A stretch of DNA of 64,000 nt from an uncultured Ruminococcus sp. (lineage in GTDB: Bacteria > Bacillota > Clostridia > Oscillospirales > Ruminococcaceae): contig CAMWYX010000005.1 of assembly GCA_947178575.1 (NCBI GenBank), positions 1 to 64,000 of the forward strand, written 5' to 3'. A program made the position numbers and the translations under genes. This document shows, in pieces, positions 16,214 to 25,470 of this stretch (positions within the stretch are counted from its first letter, which is position 1; the number at the start of each line of letters is the position of its first letter). The notes beneath the pieces are model-generated. The model did no database searches, was not told the origin of the DNA, and saw only the letters and a list, made by a program, of their open reading frames with translations.

Positions 16214-16279
16214 TCTTATTTCTTTCAGTTCCAGTATTTCTTTCTCATATTCTTTAATGTGTCTGTAACTTCTTGCCAT
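16190..16279 (-). pseudogene. Truncated transposase orfA-like N-terminus (29 codons)
   Basis: MARSYRHIKEYEKEILELKE is followed by nine unrelated residues and a stop. The opening resembles the N-terminus of small helix-turn-helix orfA proteins of IS3-type elements in Clostridia, by recall only. It has a perfect SD (AGGAGG) and a promoter TAGACA-17 bp-TATAAT (16302-16330, minus). The helix-turn-helix and everything after it are missing, so it is a remnant or a MITE-borne leader. Confidence 0.5.
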
Positions 16280-16286
16280 AACAAAA

Positions 16287-16317
16287 CCTCCTATGGTTTC
16301 TATTATACCATAGGAGG
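16287..16317. repeat. 11-bp palindrome over promoter -10 and ribosome-binding site
   Basis: CCTCCTATGGT-9 nt-ACCATAGGAGG on the plus strand. In the minus-strand transcript the two arms can pair, and one arm contains the AGGAGG SD of the 29-codon ORF. The minus-strand -10 lies in the loop, so a transcript starting there lacks the masking arm, whereas read-through RNA contains both. Confidence 0.75.
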
Positions 16318-16330
16318 CTCTTTTTGTCTA
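16302..16330 (-). promoter_or_regulatory. Promoter of the truncated orfA-like ORF
   Basis: TAGACA, 17 bp, TATAAT on the minus strand, with the -10 inside the palindrome loop. Confidence 0.65.
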
Positions 16331-16378
16331 TTGTCCGTTTTTACTGGTTCTGTTCACACAGACACAGTTTTTTACGTA

Positions 16379-17647
16379 TTAATTATTAATCAGTTTTCTT
16401 CTTATCAGAACCATATCGAATGCATCAACTCCGCCGTCCCTGTTCAAATCGGCAAAGGCAAGCTGTTCCGAATTAAGTTCCTTTCTGCCCAGAACATATG
16501 ACTGAATTATCAGCATATCTGCTATTGTAATTTTATCATCACGGTTTACATCGCCGAGATTTTCGGCATCGCATACCATGAAATTCTGTTCGACGAGACA
16601 GCAGGAATATCCTTCTGAATCTTCGGCGGTCAGTCTGTAGACATAAGACCCGCTTTTCAGACGGCTGAAAAGCAGTATATTATCAAAAGTTTTGATATTG
16701 TAATAATTGGAATCAGGATTTGCTTCGGCAGTATAAACCGGTGTTTCGCCGTCGGCTTCATAGATACCGCCGTGTACGGATTTAAGCGAAAATTCTGATT
16801 TTATTATTCCTCTTACTCTGAAAAGTTCACCTTTGAGCATGAGATTATTAAGAGTACCAGTATCATTAAGTTCTATACCGGAGACTTTTTCTTCGGCTTT
16901 CTGGATATATTCTGTTGAGCAGAATCCTGAAATTCCGTTGTATTCAACGTGTGCCCATTCTGAATCGGCTTTAGTGACAACAAATTCGGAATCGGGGTAT
17001 AATTTTCCGACCGCTTTATATTCCGAACCGTGACCGCTTCTTATATTCAGATATGTATCAACATTTTTTGTTACATAGATGCCGGCATATTCTTCCGAGC
17101 ATGAACACTCTGTTATTTCCGGAACATCGGCATAACTGAACGTGAAATATGTCAGAGGGTCATAATATGTAATATCAGGCCAGCCGTTGATAAGTGTGTC
17201 GCAGATTCCGAAATGTACATGGTTTCCGGAAGATGTTCCGGTACTTCCTACAAAGCCGATAACATCGCCGGAACTTACGGACTGACCGGCACTGACATTA
17301 AGTCCGGAGCAATGGGCATAGAAAGTATATATTCCCTGAGCCTCGTGCCACAGGATAATAAGATAGCCGTAATCGTTCATATATCCGGCGGAAACGCATT
17401 CGCCGTCGAGAGAGGCGTATATATTTGTGCCGTATCCGGCAGGAATATCAATAGCATTATGACCGTAATTGTAGATATTTCTGTTCGGGTCGAAATATGT
17501 AGTGATTTCCTGATATTCTTCTTCCACAGGCCACAGAGCATCGACAGTTGCTGAGGCTGACGGAATATTCATATGTGAAGCAGGGGAGAAAAGAACTCCC
17601 AAAGCACACAATCCGGCGGCAAGTTTACGGGTAAACGTAAGAATCAC
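16379..17647 (-). CDS. Secreted M23 peptidase with SH3 and dockerin domains
   Basis: A 422-residue exported protein: signal peptide (1-30); M23/LytM endopeptidase core about 55-165 with zinc-ligand motifs HNAIDIP and HVHFG; a bacterial SH3-type domain about 187-240 (YLNIRSGHGSEYKAVGKL); an Ig-like stretch; and a C-terminal type-I dockerin about 365-420 with two calcium loops (GDVNRDDKITIADML, ADLNRDGGVDAFDMV). It should cut peptidoglycan peptide bridges and could dock to a cellulosomal cohesin. GTG start with AAAGGA very close. It follows proS by 49 bp across a weak hairpin. Dockerins on peptidoglycan hydrolases are uncommon. Confidence 0.88.
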   Translation of the reverse strand: MILTFTRKLAAGLCALGVLFSPASHMNIPSASATVDALWPVEEEYQEITTYFDPNRNIYNYGHNAIDIPAGYGTNIYASLDGECVSAGYMNDYGYLIILWHEAQGIYTFYAHCSGLNVSAGQSVSSGDVIGFVGSTGTSSGNHVHFGICDTLINGWPDITYYDPLTYFTFSYADVPEITECSCSEEYAGIYVTKNVDTYLNIRSGHGSEYKAVGKLYPDSEFVVTKADSEWAHVEYNGISGFCSTEYIQKAEEKVSGIELNDTGTLNNLMLKGELFRVRGIIKSEFSLKSVHGGIYEADGETPVYTAEANPDSNYYNIKTFDNILLFSRLKSGSYVYRLTAEDSEGYSCCLVEQNFMVCDAENLGDVNRDDKITIADMLIIQSYVLGRKELNSEQLAFADLNRDGGVDAFDMVLIRRKLINN

Positions 17648-17696
17648 AATCCTTTCTGAAAAGCCGTGAGGCTTGTCTTTGAGACGAGTTTATTTA

Positions 17697-19136
17697 TTAA
17701 TATGCTTTGCCCCAGTAAACCATATGCTTTGCGGGTTTTCCGCAGCATACGCACACACCGGCTATTTTTTCCTGCTGTAACGGAATACAGCGTGAACCCA
17801 CGCCGGTTTTTTCCTTGACTTCGTCTTCACAGGCTTCATCTCCGCACCACATTGCCTTGATGAATCCGTCGCCTTTTTCAGCAAGAGTGCTGATAATTTC
17901 GTCCATATTCTCACAGGCATAAGTTCTGTTCTCCTGATTTTCGAGAGCCTTATTGAACATACCGTCATGAGCTTCCGAGAGTTTCTGAACGGCAGCGGTT
18001 TCGAGGTTTTCGAGAGAGACAATATTTTTTTCGCCGTTCCAGCGTGAAGCGATAACGCACTGACCTGCTTCAATATCTTTCGGACCTATTTCGACTCTTA
18101 TCGGAATGCCTTTCATTTCATATTCAGCGAACTTCCAGCCGGGTGAATTTTCGCTCTTGTCAAGTTTCACACGGATTCCGGCAGCAGCGAGACGGTCGGC
18201 GAGTTCCTGAGCTTTTTCGAGAACTCCCTCTTTATGCTGTGCAATCGGGACGATAACCGCCTGAACCGGAGCAACGGCAGGCGGAAGAACAAGACCGTTA
18301 TCATCGCCGTGAGTCATTATTACTGCACCGATAAGACGGGTTGTAACGCCCCAGCTTGTCTGATGAGGGAATACACGTTTATTTTCCTTGTCGGTGTATT
18401 CGATGTTGAAAGCCTTGGCGAATCCGTCGCCGAAGTAGTGGGAAGTACCGGCCTGTAAAGCTTTTCCGTCGTGCATAAGAGCTTCGATAGCATATGTTGA
18501 GACAGCACCGGCGAATTTATCGCTTTCGGTTTTTTTGCCTTTTACTACGGGCATTGCGAGAGCTTCCTCGCAGAACTGAGCGTATACGTTCAGCATTCTT
18601 TCTGTTTCCTCAACGGCTTCCTGAGCGGTTGCGTGAATTGTGTGACCCTCCTGCCAGAGAAATTCACGTGAACGCAGGAAAGGACGGGTAGTTTTTTCCC
18701 AGCGTACAACACTTACCCACTGATTATAGAGTTTCGGGAGGTCACGGTATGAGTGAACGATATTTGCATAATGTTCACAGAAAAGCGTTTCCGAGGTAGG
18801 GCGTACACAGAGGCGTTCCTCAAGCTTTTCGTTTCCGCCGTGAGTAACCCACGCAACTTCGGGAGCGAATCCCTCAACGTGGTCTTTTTCTTTCTGGAGG
18901 AGGCTTTCGGGGATAAACATAGGCATACACACATTTTCGTGACCTGTAGCCTTGAACATATCGTCGAGTATTTTCTGAATGTTTTCCCATATGGCGTAAC
19001 CGTAGGGACGTATAACCATACAGCCTTTGACGCTGGTATATTCAACGAGTTCGGCTTTTTTGCAAATATCGGTGTACCACTGTGCGAAATCCTCATTCAT
19101 AGAGGTAATGGCAGTGACCTTTTTATCTTTTGCCAT
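17697..19136 (-). CDS. proS: Prolyl-tRNA synthetase (archaeal/eukaryal type)
   Basis: This 479-residue class II synthetase charges tRNA-Pro. It is the short form without the bacterial editing insertion. Features include [23 protein letters not shown], the motif-2 region [22 protein letters not shown], a C-terminal anticodon-binding domain ([11 protein letters not shown]...), and the terminal zinc-binding-like Cys cluster with WCGDEACE and [18 protein letters not shown]. This type also occurs in Clostridia. It is transcribed from a perfect promoter at 19190-19218. Confidence 0.95.
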   Translation of the reverse strand: MAKDKKVTAITSMNEDFAQWYTDICKKAELVEYTSVKGCMVIRPYGYAIWENIQKILDDMFKATGHENVCMPMFIPESLLQKEKDHVEGFAPEVAWVTHGGNEKLEERLCVRPTSETLFCEHYANIVHSYRDLPKLYNQWVSVVRWEKTTRPFLRSREFLWQEGHTIHATAQEAVEETERMLNVYAQFCEEALAMPVVKGKKTESDKFAGAVSTYAIEALMHDGKALQAGTSHYFGDGFAKAFNIEYTDKENKRVFPHQTSWGVTTRLIGAVIMTHGDDNGLVLPPAVAPVQAVIVPIAQHKEGVLEKAQELADRLAAAGIRVKLDKSENSPGWKFAEYEMKGIPIRVEIGPKDIEAGQCVIASRWNGEKNIVSLENLETAAVQKLSEAHDGMFNKALENQENRTYACENMDEIISTLAEKGDGFIKAMWCGDEACEDEVKEKTGVGSRCIPLQQEKIAGVCVCCGKPAKHMVYWGKAY

Positions 19137-19189
19137 GAAATCAATCCTTTACTTAAAATTAAGAAATAAAAAAATATCAAATCTGATTT

Positions 19190-19218
19190 ATTATAACATT
19201 TTTTTTAATACTTGTCAA
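19190..19218 (-). promoter_or_regulatory. Promoter of proS
   Basis: TTGACA, 17 bp, TATAAT on the minus strand, with TG before the -10. No T-box leader lies between it and proS. Confidence 0.88.
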
Positions 19219-19280
19219 TGGTAATCCTGACCGGTTTTTTTATATTCGTTCTGAATCATATTAGATTAATTATATAATTT

Positions 19281-20231
19281 TCAGATATAATTCAGGCTTT
19301 TGAGAGCGAAAAGCCACGCAGTAAGCGTAAATGCAGAGCATAGCGTTGTAAGCATTACAGCGAAGGCGGTAATTATTCCTTTATGACCGAAATTTTTTGC
19401 CATAACGAAACAGTTTCCGGTCGTTGCACTTCCGAGCATAACGAGTATAGCAATCAGTTTTTCTCCACGGAATCCGAGATAAACAGCGACGGGCAGGAAA
19501 ATTCCGCACAGAAGTATCAGCTTGATAAATGTGATTCCGAGCGTTACTGGAAGTCTTCCTTTAGCCTCGCTTGTTTTGAAAGAAGCCCCGAGAGCTATAA
19601 GCGAAAGCGGAGTTGACATATTTCCGAAATACGAAACGGATTTCTGAAGTATAACCGGCTGAGGTATACGCAGAACAGACCACACCGTGCCGACAGCAAT
19701 GGCAAGTATAATCGGATTTGTTGCTATTCCTTTGAGAGTATTCAAAAAAAGTTTTTTTCCGTTTCCTTTTTCATGGGGAGCGGTCAGGGAAAGAGCGGTC
19801 ACGGCGACTATATTGTATATCGGTACTGTTCCGGCAATCATAAGAGCAGCCATTGCGGCTTCTCCGTAGATATTTTTAACGAACGCTATACCAAGTACAG
19901 CCGCCGAACTTCTGTAAGATGCCTGAATTATTTCTCCACGCTCGCATTTATCCTTATGAATCAGCGAATATGTAAAAGCTATTCCCACGCTTATAAGAGT
20001 TGCGGTAATACAGAAAAGCACAAATTTTGTATCCCATACGGAACGGAAATCAGCGGTTGACAAATCTTCAAACAGAAGTGCCGGAAGTGTGACCGTAAAG
20101 GAAAATTTATTTATTTTTTCTGTGGTATGCTCATCAAAAAGATTAATCTTTCTGAATATATATCCGAACACCATCATAAGAAATACGGGTATAGTGGCAT
20201 TCAGTGAGAATATGAGATTTTCGGCAAACAA
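19281..20231 (-). CDS. AEC-family transporter (auxin efflux carrier superfamily)
   Basis: This 316-residue membrane protein has about ten hydrophobic segments in two halves and the family-typical opening NATIPVFLMMVFGYIFRKI. AEC proteins export small organic acids or related solutes, and the substrate here cannot be read. The start is TTG 20231, with no strong SD; homologues in memory begin at the same place. It lies 38 bp after potD on the same strand with no terminator seen, so it may be transcribed with the polyamine importer. Confidence 0.85.
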   Translation of the reverse strand: MFAENLIFSLNATIPVFLMMVFGYIFRKINLFDEHTTEKINKFSFTVTLPALLFEDLSTADFRSVWDTKFVLFCITATLISVGIAFTYSLIHKDKCERGEIIQASYRSSAAVLGIAFVKNIYGEAAMAALMIAGTVPIYNIVAVTALSLTAPHEKGNGKKLFLNTLKGIATNPIILAIAVGTVWSVLRIPQPVILQKSVSYFGNMSTPLSLIALGASFKTSEAKGRLPVTLGITFIKLILLCGIFLPVAVYLGFRGEKLIAILVMLGSATTGNCFVMAKNFGHKGIITAFAVMLTTLCSAFTLTAWLFALKSLNYI

Positions 20232-20268
20232 GTTAACATCTTCTTTTTTTATGATTTTATTTTATAAT

Positions 20269-21546
20269 TCAGAATATATCTTTTTTATTTCGGATATGCC
20301 TGCGCACGAGAACAAATATCATAATAATCACGCAGAAAATAAGAAATACCGGAACTATCCATCTGTTGGAACTTTCGTCTTCAGCGGATTTCATTTCCGT
20401 CCACAGATTCTGCATAAGAAGATTTGCTTCGTCGGAAAGATTGACGAAAACCGTTGTCTTATCTCTTATAAAATCCTGATTCGGATAAGATACTGTACTG
20501 TTGCGGACATCTTCATCAAGCATTTCATAAGCTGCCTGATGAGGTGTGGAATAGCATATATAATCAATGTTTGAATATGCAATGTCAGGCTCACACATAA
20601 AATTGATATACATTTCAGCGGCTTCCTTCTGCCTTGCCGATACCGGAATACACATAGCATCTATAAAAAGATTCGTACCGCTTTTAGGAACTACAAAATT
20701 AAGGTCTTCGTTTTCGTCCATTATAGTGAGAGCATCTCCGGCATAATACGGAGCTATAAGGGCATCGCCTGCTCCCATTTTATCGAAAATTTCGTCCATG
20801 ACATAGCCCTGAACTATTTTCTTCTGATTTTTCAGCTTATACGCCGCCTGTTCGAGTTCGTCTTTATCTTCGGTATTTATGGAATATCCGAGCATTATTT
20901 CCGAAATAGCGAAAGCATCACGGGGATTGTCAAACATAAGAATCTGGTCTGCATAATCCTGATTCCAGAGCAAATCCCAGTCAATATCTTCCGGTGCAAT
21001 ATCTATCATTGTGGAATCGTATATTATTCCGACAGTTCCCCACGTATACGGCACGGAATAGGCATTCTGAGGGTCATAGTCCTGACAGCGGAAATTTTCC
21101 ATAATATATTCAAAGTTCGGAATATTCCCGAAATTGAGGGGCTGTACCATATTTTCCCTAATCATTTTACTAATCATATAATCTGACGGGATAATAACAT
21201 CATACGAGGCAGCACCGCCTTTGAGTTTGGCATAAAGTTCCTCATTGGTTGCGAATGTTGTGTAATTTACTTTTATTCCGGTCAGCTTTTCAAATTCGCT
21301 GTTTACATCGAGAGTTCCCTCGTCTGCGCCTGTTGATATGTATTCGCCCCAGTTATAGACATTTATCGATATTCCGGCATCTTTGAAACGGGTGTAATAA
21401 TCTGTATCGGCGATTGTAAGTGTCTGTCTGCTGATTTCCTCATCTTCGTCTGTTCCGGATTCGTCGGAAGCCGTACACGCCGTAAGCATCGAAACACCAA
21501 GAACCGCCGTAACAGATACGGAAAATATATTTTTTATCAAGTTCAT
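20269..21546 (-). CDS. potD: Spermidine/putrescine-binding lipoprotein PotD
   Basis: A 425-residue extracytoplasmic solute-binding protein of the polyamine ABC importer. The N-terminus has a lipoprotein signal (LTAC, cysteine about 24). The mature part has family features NVYNWGEYI, VNYTTFATNEELYAKLKGG and YDVIIPSDYMISKM. Unusually, it also ends in a hydrophobic helix and basic tail (WIVPVFLIFCVIIMIF... RRHIRNKK), suggesting anchoring at both ends. I use ATG 21546 because GGGAGG is well spaced; ATG 21552 overlaps potC's stop. Confidence 0.92.
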   Translation of the reverse strand: MNLIKNIFSVSVTAVLGVSMLTACTASDESGTDEDEEISRQTLTIADTDYYTRFKDAGISINVYNWGEYISTGADEGTLDVNSEFEKLTGIKVNYTTFATNEELYAKLKGGAASYDVIIPSDYMISKMIRENMVQPLNFGNIPNFEYIMENFRCQDYDPQNAYSVPYTWGTVGIIYDSTMIDIAPEDIDWDLLWNQDYADQILMFDNPRDAFAISEIMLGYSINTEDKDELEQAAYKLKNQKKIVQGYVMDEIFDKMGAGDALIAPYYAGDALTIMDENEDLNFVVPKSGTNLFIDAMCIPVSARQKEAAEMYINFMCEPDIAYSNIDYICYSTPHQAAYEMLDEDVRNSTVSYPNQDFIRDKTTVFVNLSDEANLLMQNLWTEMKSAEDESSNRWIVPVFLIFCVIIMIFVLVRRHIRNKKDIF

Positions 21547-21548
21547 TC

Positions 21549-22340
21549 TCATGCCTCCCTGCGTTTCTGCGACCTGTTTTCAATCACATTCTTTACGATA
21601 AGCACAATTACAACAGCTATGAAAATCAGGGTTGAAAGCGCATTTATTTCCGGCGATACCTTTCGTCTTGTCATAGAATATATTGTTATGGGAAGTGTCT
21701 GCGATGTAGAACCGCTTGTAAAATAGCTTATAACAAAATCGTCAAGCGAATATGTAAACGACATGAGAAATCCGCTGACAACTCCGGGCATGATTTCCGG
21801 CAGAACAACTTTCCGGAACGCCTTGAACGGACTACAGCCCAAATCCTGCGCCGCCTCATAGATATGCGGATTCATCTGATTGAATTTCGGCATCACATTC
21901 AGTATGACATACGGAACATCAAATGTTATATGTGCAATCAGGAGCGTAGCAAATCCGAATTCAAGATTCATGCGTGCCGCAAAGAACACAAAAAGAAGCA
22001 TAAGCGATACACCGGTAACTATTTCCGGATTTATAATCGGCATATTTGTAACATTCATGACAACTGCTTTCGGGATTTTTTTCATATTGTTTATTCCGAT
22101 AGCCGCAAGAGTTCCAAGCACTGTTGAAATTATGCTTGCAAGACAGGCTATAATAATCGTATTTACGAGAGATGATATTATTATCTTGTTATTGAACAGA
22201 CGGACATACCAGTCAAGAGTAAATCCGCTGAATACACTTCTGCTTTTTGTTTCGTTGAATGAAAATACAATAAGAACAAAAATCGGTATGTACAGAAAAA
22301 AGAGTACAAGCGACATATATATTTTTCCTAATTTTTTCAT
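21549..22340 (-). CDS. potC: Polyamine ABC transporter permease PotC
   Basis: A 263-residue inner-membrane permease with six hydrophobic segments and the cytoplasmic EAA loop at about 161-180 (EAAQDLGCSPFKAFRKVVLP), which contacts the ATPase PotA. It forms the channel with PotB. It starts 12 bp after potB and its end touches the potD start, as in the classical potABCD operon. Confidence 0.94.
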   Translation of the reverse strand: MKKLGKIYMSLVLFFLYIPIFVLIVFSFNETKSRSVFSGFTLDWYVRLFNNKIIISSLVNTIIIACLASIISTVLGTLAAIGINNMKKIPKAVVMNVTNMPIINPEIVTGVSLMLLFVFFAARMNLEFGFATLLIAHITFDVPYVILNVMPKFNQMNPHIYEAAQDLGCSPFKAFRKVVLPEIMPGVVSGFLMSFTYSLDDFVISYFTSGSTSQTLPITIYSMTRRKVSPEINALSTLIFIAVVIVLIVKNVIENRSQKRREA

Positions 22341-22352
22341 GCCTGTTCCTCC

Positions 22353-23159
22353 TTACATAAGCACCTGTTCATCGGGGTCAAACTGATTCATTACTGTCAT
22401 TATTACAAGAATAATAACCATAAGCACAAATGAAATAGCTGCGCCGAGATGCGGATTATAGGCATTTCCGAGGAACTGCATTTCAATGAGGTCGCCTATG
22501 AGAAGATTCGAGCCTCCGCCGAGCATACGGGAAATAATAAAAGTGGAAATTGCCGGTACAAAAACCATAGTAATTCCGGAAGTGATTCCGGGCATACTCA
22601 GCGGAACTATTACACGGAAAAGGGTCTGCACAGAACTGCACCCGAGGTCGTCCGCAGCTTCAAACATACTTTTATCTATCTTCTCCATTACGGAGTACAG
22701 CGGAAGTATCATAAACGGCAGATAATTGTATACCATTCCGAGAACCACAGCCGCAGAAGTATTTATGAGCTTGTACGGGCCAAGACCGACAAGACCGAGG
22801 ATATAATTTATTATTCCGTTGTTTCCTAAAAGTGTCATCCACGCATAAGTCCGGAGCAGGAAATTCATCCACATCGGGAGCATTACTATCATCAGCATAG
22901 TGCCCTGTTTATGTTTTTCCATGCGTGAAAGTATAAATGCTACCGGATACGCAATCACAAGGCATATTGCTGTAGCAATCAGCGAAAGCCATATCGAGCG
23001 GACAAATATATTTGCATACTGTCCGACATCGGAAATATATTTTACAGTGAATCCGCCGTCATCATTTGTAAATGCAAAGTAGGCAATCATAAGCAGGGGA
23101 ACAAGTATAAATACTATCATCCATACAAGATACGGTGCGGAAAAATATTTCAGTTTCAT
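22353..23159 (-). CDS. potB: Polyamine ABC transporter permease PotB
   Basis: A 268-residue permease with six membrane helices and an EAA loop (EAADDLGCSSVQTLFRVIVP, about 168-187). It pairs with PotC to form the membrane channel. It lies 4 bp after potA; SD GAGGAATAAAAAA precedes the ATG. Confidence 0.94.
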   Translation of the reverse strand: MKLKYFSAPYLVWMIVFILVPLLMIAYFAFTNDDGGFTVKYISDVGQYANIFVRSIWLSLIATAICLVIAYPVAFILSRMEKHKQGTMLMIVMLPMWMNFLLRTYAWMTLLGNNGIINYILGLVGLGPYKLINTSAAVVLGMVYNYLPFMILPLYSVMEKIDKSMFEAADDLGCSSVQTLFRVIVPLSMPGITSGITMVFVPAISTFIISRMLGGGSNLLIGDLIEMQFLGNAYNPHLGAAISFVLMVIILVIMTVMNQFDPDEQVLM

Positions 23160-23163
23160 TTTT

Positions 23164-24207
23164 TTATTCCTCCGTTTTTCTCATAATGTGAATATCATCG
23201 GGTGCGATGTTCATTCCGACCATATTTCCGGCTGATTCGGCTTTTGTGGAATGTACTGTCCATGTATGTTCCTTGCCGTCGATTATCATTTCATAGTGAA
23301 CACCTTTGAATACCACGGATTTTACAATACCTGTGAGTTTCGCCTTATCTGCCGGAATAATCTTCACATCTTCCGGACGTATGACAACATCAACTTTTTC
23401 TCCGGCATTGAATCCGCTGTCGACGCATTCAAATTTTTTGCCGTTAAATTCAACAATGAAGTCTTCCGGCATAGTTCCGCTGATTATATTGCTTTCGCCG
23501 ATGAAATCGGCAACAAATGCGTTGACGGGTTCGTTGTATATATCAGTCGGCGAGCCAATCTGCTGTATAGAACCGTTATTCATAACAACAATGCTGTCGC
23601 TCATGGTAAGAGCTTCTTCCTGGTCGTGCGTTACGTATATGAATGTAAGTTCAAGTTCCTGCTGAATTTTTCGCAGTTCTATCTGCATTTCCTTGCGGAG
23701 CTTCAAATCAAGTGCGCCAAGCGGTTCGTCAAGAAGAAGTACTTTAGGGTGATTGACCAATGCCCTCGCAATTGCAACTCTCTGTTGCTGACCGCCGGAA
23801 AGTCTGTTTACGGAACGTTTTTCATATCCCATAAGATTCACGATTTCCAGCATTTCGCCGACTCTCCGGACTATTTCCTTTTCCGGAACTTTCTTGACAC
23901 GCAGTCCGAAAGCAATGTTTTCGTATACGTTCAGGTGGGGAAAAAGTGCATATCTCTGGAATACTGTATTGACATTCCGTTTATGCGGAGGCATACCGTT
24001 TATACGTTTTCCCTCAAAAAGAACATCACCGCTTTTCGGCTCAAGAAATCCGGCGATTATTCTGAGCGTGGTAGTCTTTCCACAGCCCGACGGTCCGAGA
24101 AATGTAACAAATTCCTTGTCTTTTATGTCAAGGCTGATATTTTTGAGTATCTGTTCGCCGTCCTCAAATTCCATGATGATATTCTGCAAGCTTACAATAT
24201 TTTCCAT
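23164..24207 (-). CDS. potA: Polyamine ABC transporter ATPase PotA
   Basis: A 347-residue ABC ATPase with Walker [12 protein letters not shown] (about 37-47), Q-loop, signature [15 protein letters not shown], Walker [13 protein letters not shown] and the H-loop THDQEEAL. The C-terminal TOBE-like domain (residues about 240-345) is typical of PotA. It powers spermidine/putrescine uptake and is the first gene of the pot operon, with a promoter at 24267-24295. Confidence 0.95.
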   Translation of the reverse strand: MENIVSLQNIIMEFEDGEQILKNISLDIKDKEFVTFLGPSGCGKTTTLRIIAGFLEPKSGDVLFEGKRINGMPPHKRNVNTVFQRYALFPHLNVYENIAFGLRVKKVPEKEIVRRVGEMLEIVNLMGYEKRSVNRLSGGQQQRVAIARALVNHPKVLLLDEPLGALDLKLRKEMQIELRKIQQELELTFIYVTHDQEEALTMSDSIVVMNNGSIQQIGSPTDIYNEPVNAFVADFIGESNIISGTMPEDFIVEFNGKKFECVDSGFNAGEKVDVVIRPEDVKIIPADKAKLTGIVKSVVFKGVHYEMIIDGKEHTWTVHSTKAESAGNMVGMNIAPDDIHIMRKTEE

Positions 24208-24266
24208 TTATTCAACTCCATTCGTATTTCTGAGAAAATCAGGTGATTTATAAAAAATCCAATACA

Positions 24267-24295
24267 ATTATATCACAGTATAATATAAAATGCAA
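24267..24295 (-). promoter_or_regulatory. Promoter of the pot operon
   Basis: TTGCAT, 17 bp, TATAAT with an extended -10 (TGATATAAT), reading toward potA. Confidence 0.75.
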
Positions 24296-24339
24296 GAAAT
24301 AATATGATTATTGTACTTATTTTCTTAAATATCGCACAG

Positions 24340-24368
24340 TTGACAAATCAGAAATAATGTGCTATACT
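24340..24368 (+). promoter_or_regulatory. Promoter of the aldolase-like gene
   Basis: TTGACA, 17 bp, TATACT, reading toward the gene at 24430. Confidence 0.82.
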
Positions 24369-24429
24369 ATATAGGCGGTATATAATCTGCTTTAAAGCGA
24401 TAAAGTACAAACGAAAGGATTTTTTTATT

Positions 24430-25404
24430 ATGAAAGATGTTTCAAAACTTATGGACTACAGAGCCGATATTAAGGTTCTTGATGCTACTCTCCGTGACGG
24501 CGGTCTTGTGAATGATTTCCGCTTCTCCGATGATTTCGTGAAAGCTCTCTATCTTGCCAATATCCGTGCCGGTGTTGATTATATGGAATTCGGCTACAAG
24601 GGCGATAAATCAATGTTCGATGTTGATAAATTCGGCCCGTGCAAGTTCTGCGATGATGAATATATCCGTTCAATCGTAGGCGAAAATAATACCGACCTCA
24701 AAATCGCCGTGATGGCTGATGTCGGTCGCTGTGACTATAAAAACGATATTCACGACCGTTCTGAAAGCCCTGTAGACCTCGTGCGTGTTGCGACTTATCT
24801 CCACCAGATACCCACCGCTGTAAGCATGATTGAAGATGCTAAATCAAAGGGTTATGAAGTAAGCTGTAATATAATGGCTATTTCAAACGCCCGTGAGTCC
24901 GATATTGAGGCAGCTCTCGAAATTCTGGGAAAATCTCCGGTTGATGTGTTCTATATCGTTGACAGCTTCGGCTCGCTCTATCCGGAACAGATTGCACGCA
25001 CTGTAAATATCTACAAAGAATACGCCGAAAAATACGGCAAAAAACTCGGAATCCATGCCCATAACAACCAACAGCTTGCCTTTGCGAATACTATCGAAGC
25101 CGTAGGCGACGGCGTTGACTGGCTTGATGCAACATACGCCGCAATGGGTCGTGGTGCCGGTAACTGTGCTATGGAACTTCTTCTCGGTTTCCTGAAAAAT
25201 CCGAAATACAACGTTTATCCGGCTATCCAGTTCATCGAAAAATATATGCCGGCAGTCCGTGAAGCCGGTGCAGTATGGGGATATGATTTCCAGTATCTCA
25301 TGACCGGTCTTCTGAATCAGCACCCACGTACAGCTATTGAATTCACAAAGCAGAAACGTACCGATTATTCTGAGTTCTACAAGGAAATTCTTGCACAGGA
25401 ATAA
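24430..25404 (+). CDS. DRE-TIM metallolyase / HMG-CoA-lyase-like aldolase
   Basis: A 324-residue TIM-barrel enzyme of the HMGL-like superfamily, which includes homocitrate and isopropylmalate synthases, HMG-CoA lyase and 4-hydroxy-2-oxovalerate aldolase. Marks are the metal-binding start DATLRDGG (about 18-25) and HAHNN (about 211-215), plus DATYAAMGRGAGN. The exact reaction is not evident; no acyl-CoA site is recognised. Codons favour C-ending forms (TTC, ATC, CGT/CGC) more than neighbouring genes, suggesting high expression. It is monocistronic, with its own promoter and terminator. Confidence 0.8.
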   Translation: MKDVSKLMDYRADIKVLDATLRDGGLVNDFRFSDDFVKALYLANIRAGVDYMEFGYKGDKSMFDVDKFGPCKFCDDEYIRSIVGENNTDLKIAVMADVGRCDYKNDIHDRSESPVDLVRVATYLHQIPTAVSMIEDAKSKGYEVSCNIMAISNARESDIEAALEILGKSPVDVFYIVDSFGSLYPEQIARTVNIYKEYAEKYGKKLGIHAHNNQQLAFANTIEAVGDGVDWLDATYAAMGRGAGNCAMELLLGFLKNPKYNVYPAIQFIEKYMPAVREAGAVWGYDFQYLMTGLLNQHPRTAIEFTKQKRTDYSEFYKEILAQE

Positions 25405-25417
25405 TAATATAAACAGC

Positions 25418-25457
25418 AAAAATGCTGTGCGGAAATTAATCCGTACAGCATTTTTTT
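25418..25457 (+). terminator. Terminator after the aldolase-like gene
   Basis: AAATGCTGTGCGGA-loop-TCCGTACAGCATTT followed by T-run; a 14-bp stem with one G-U type position. Confidence 0.85.
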
Positions 25458-25470
25458 AATGAACACACTT

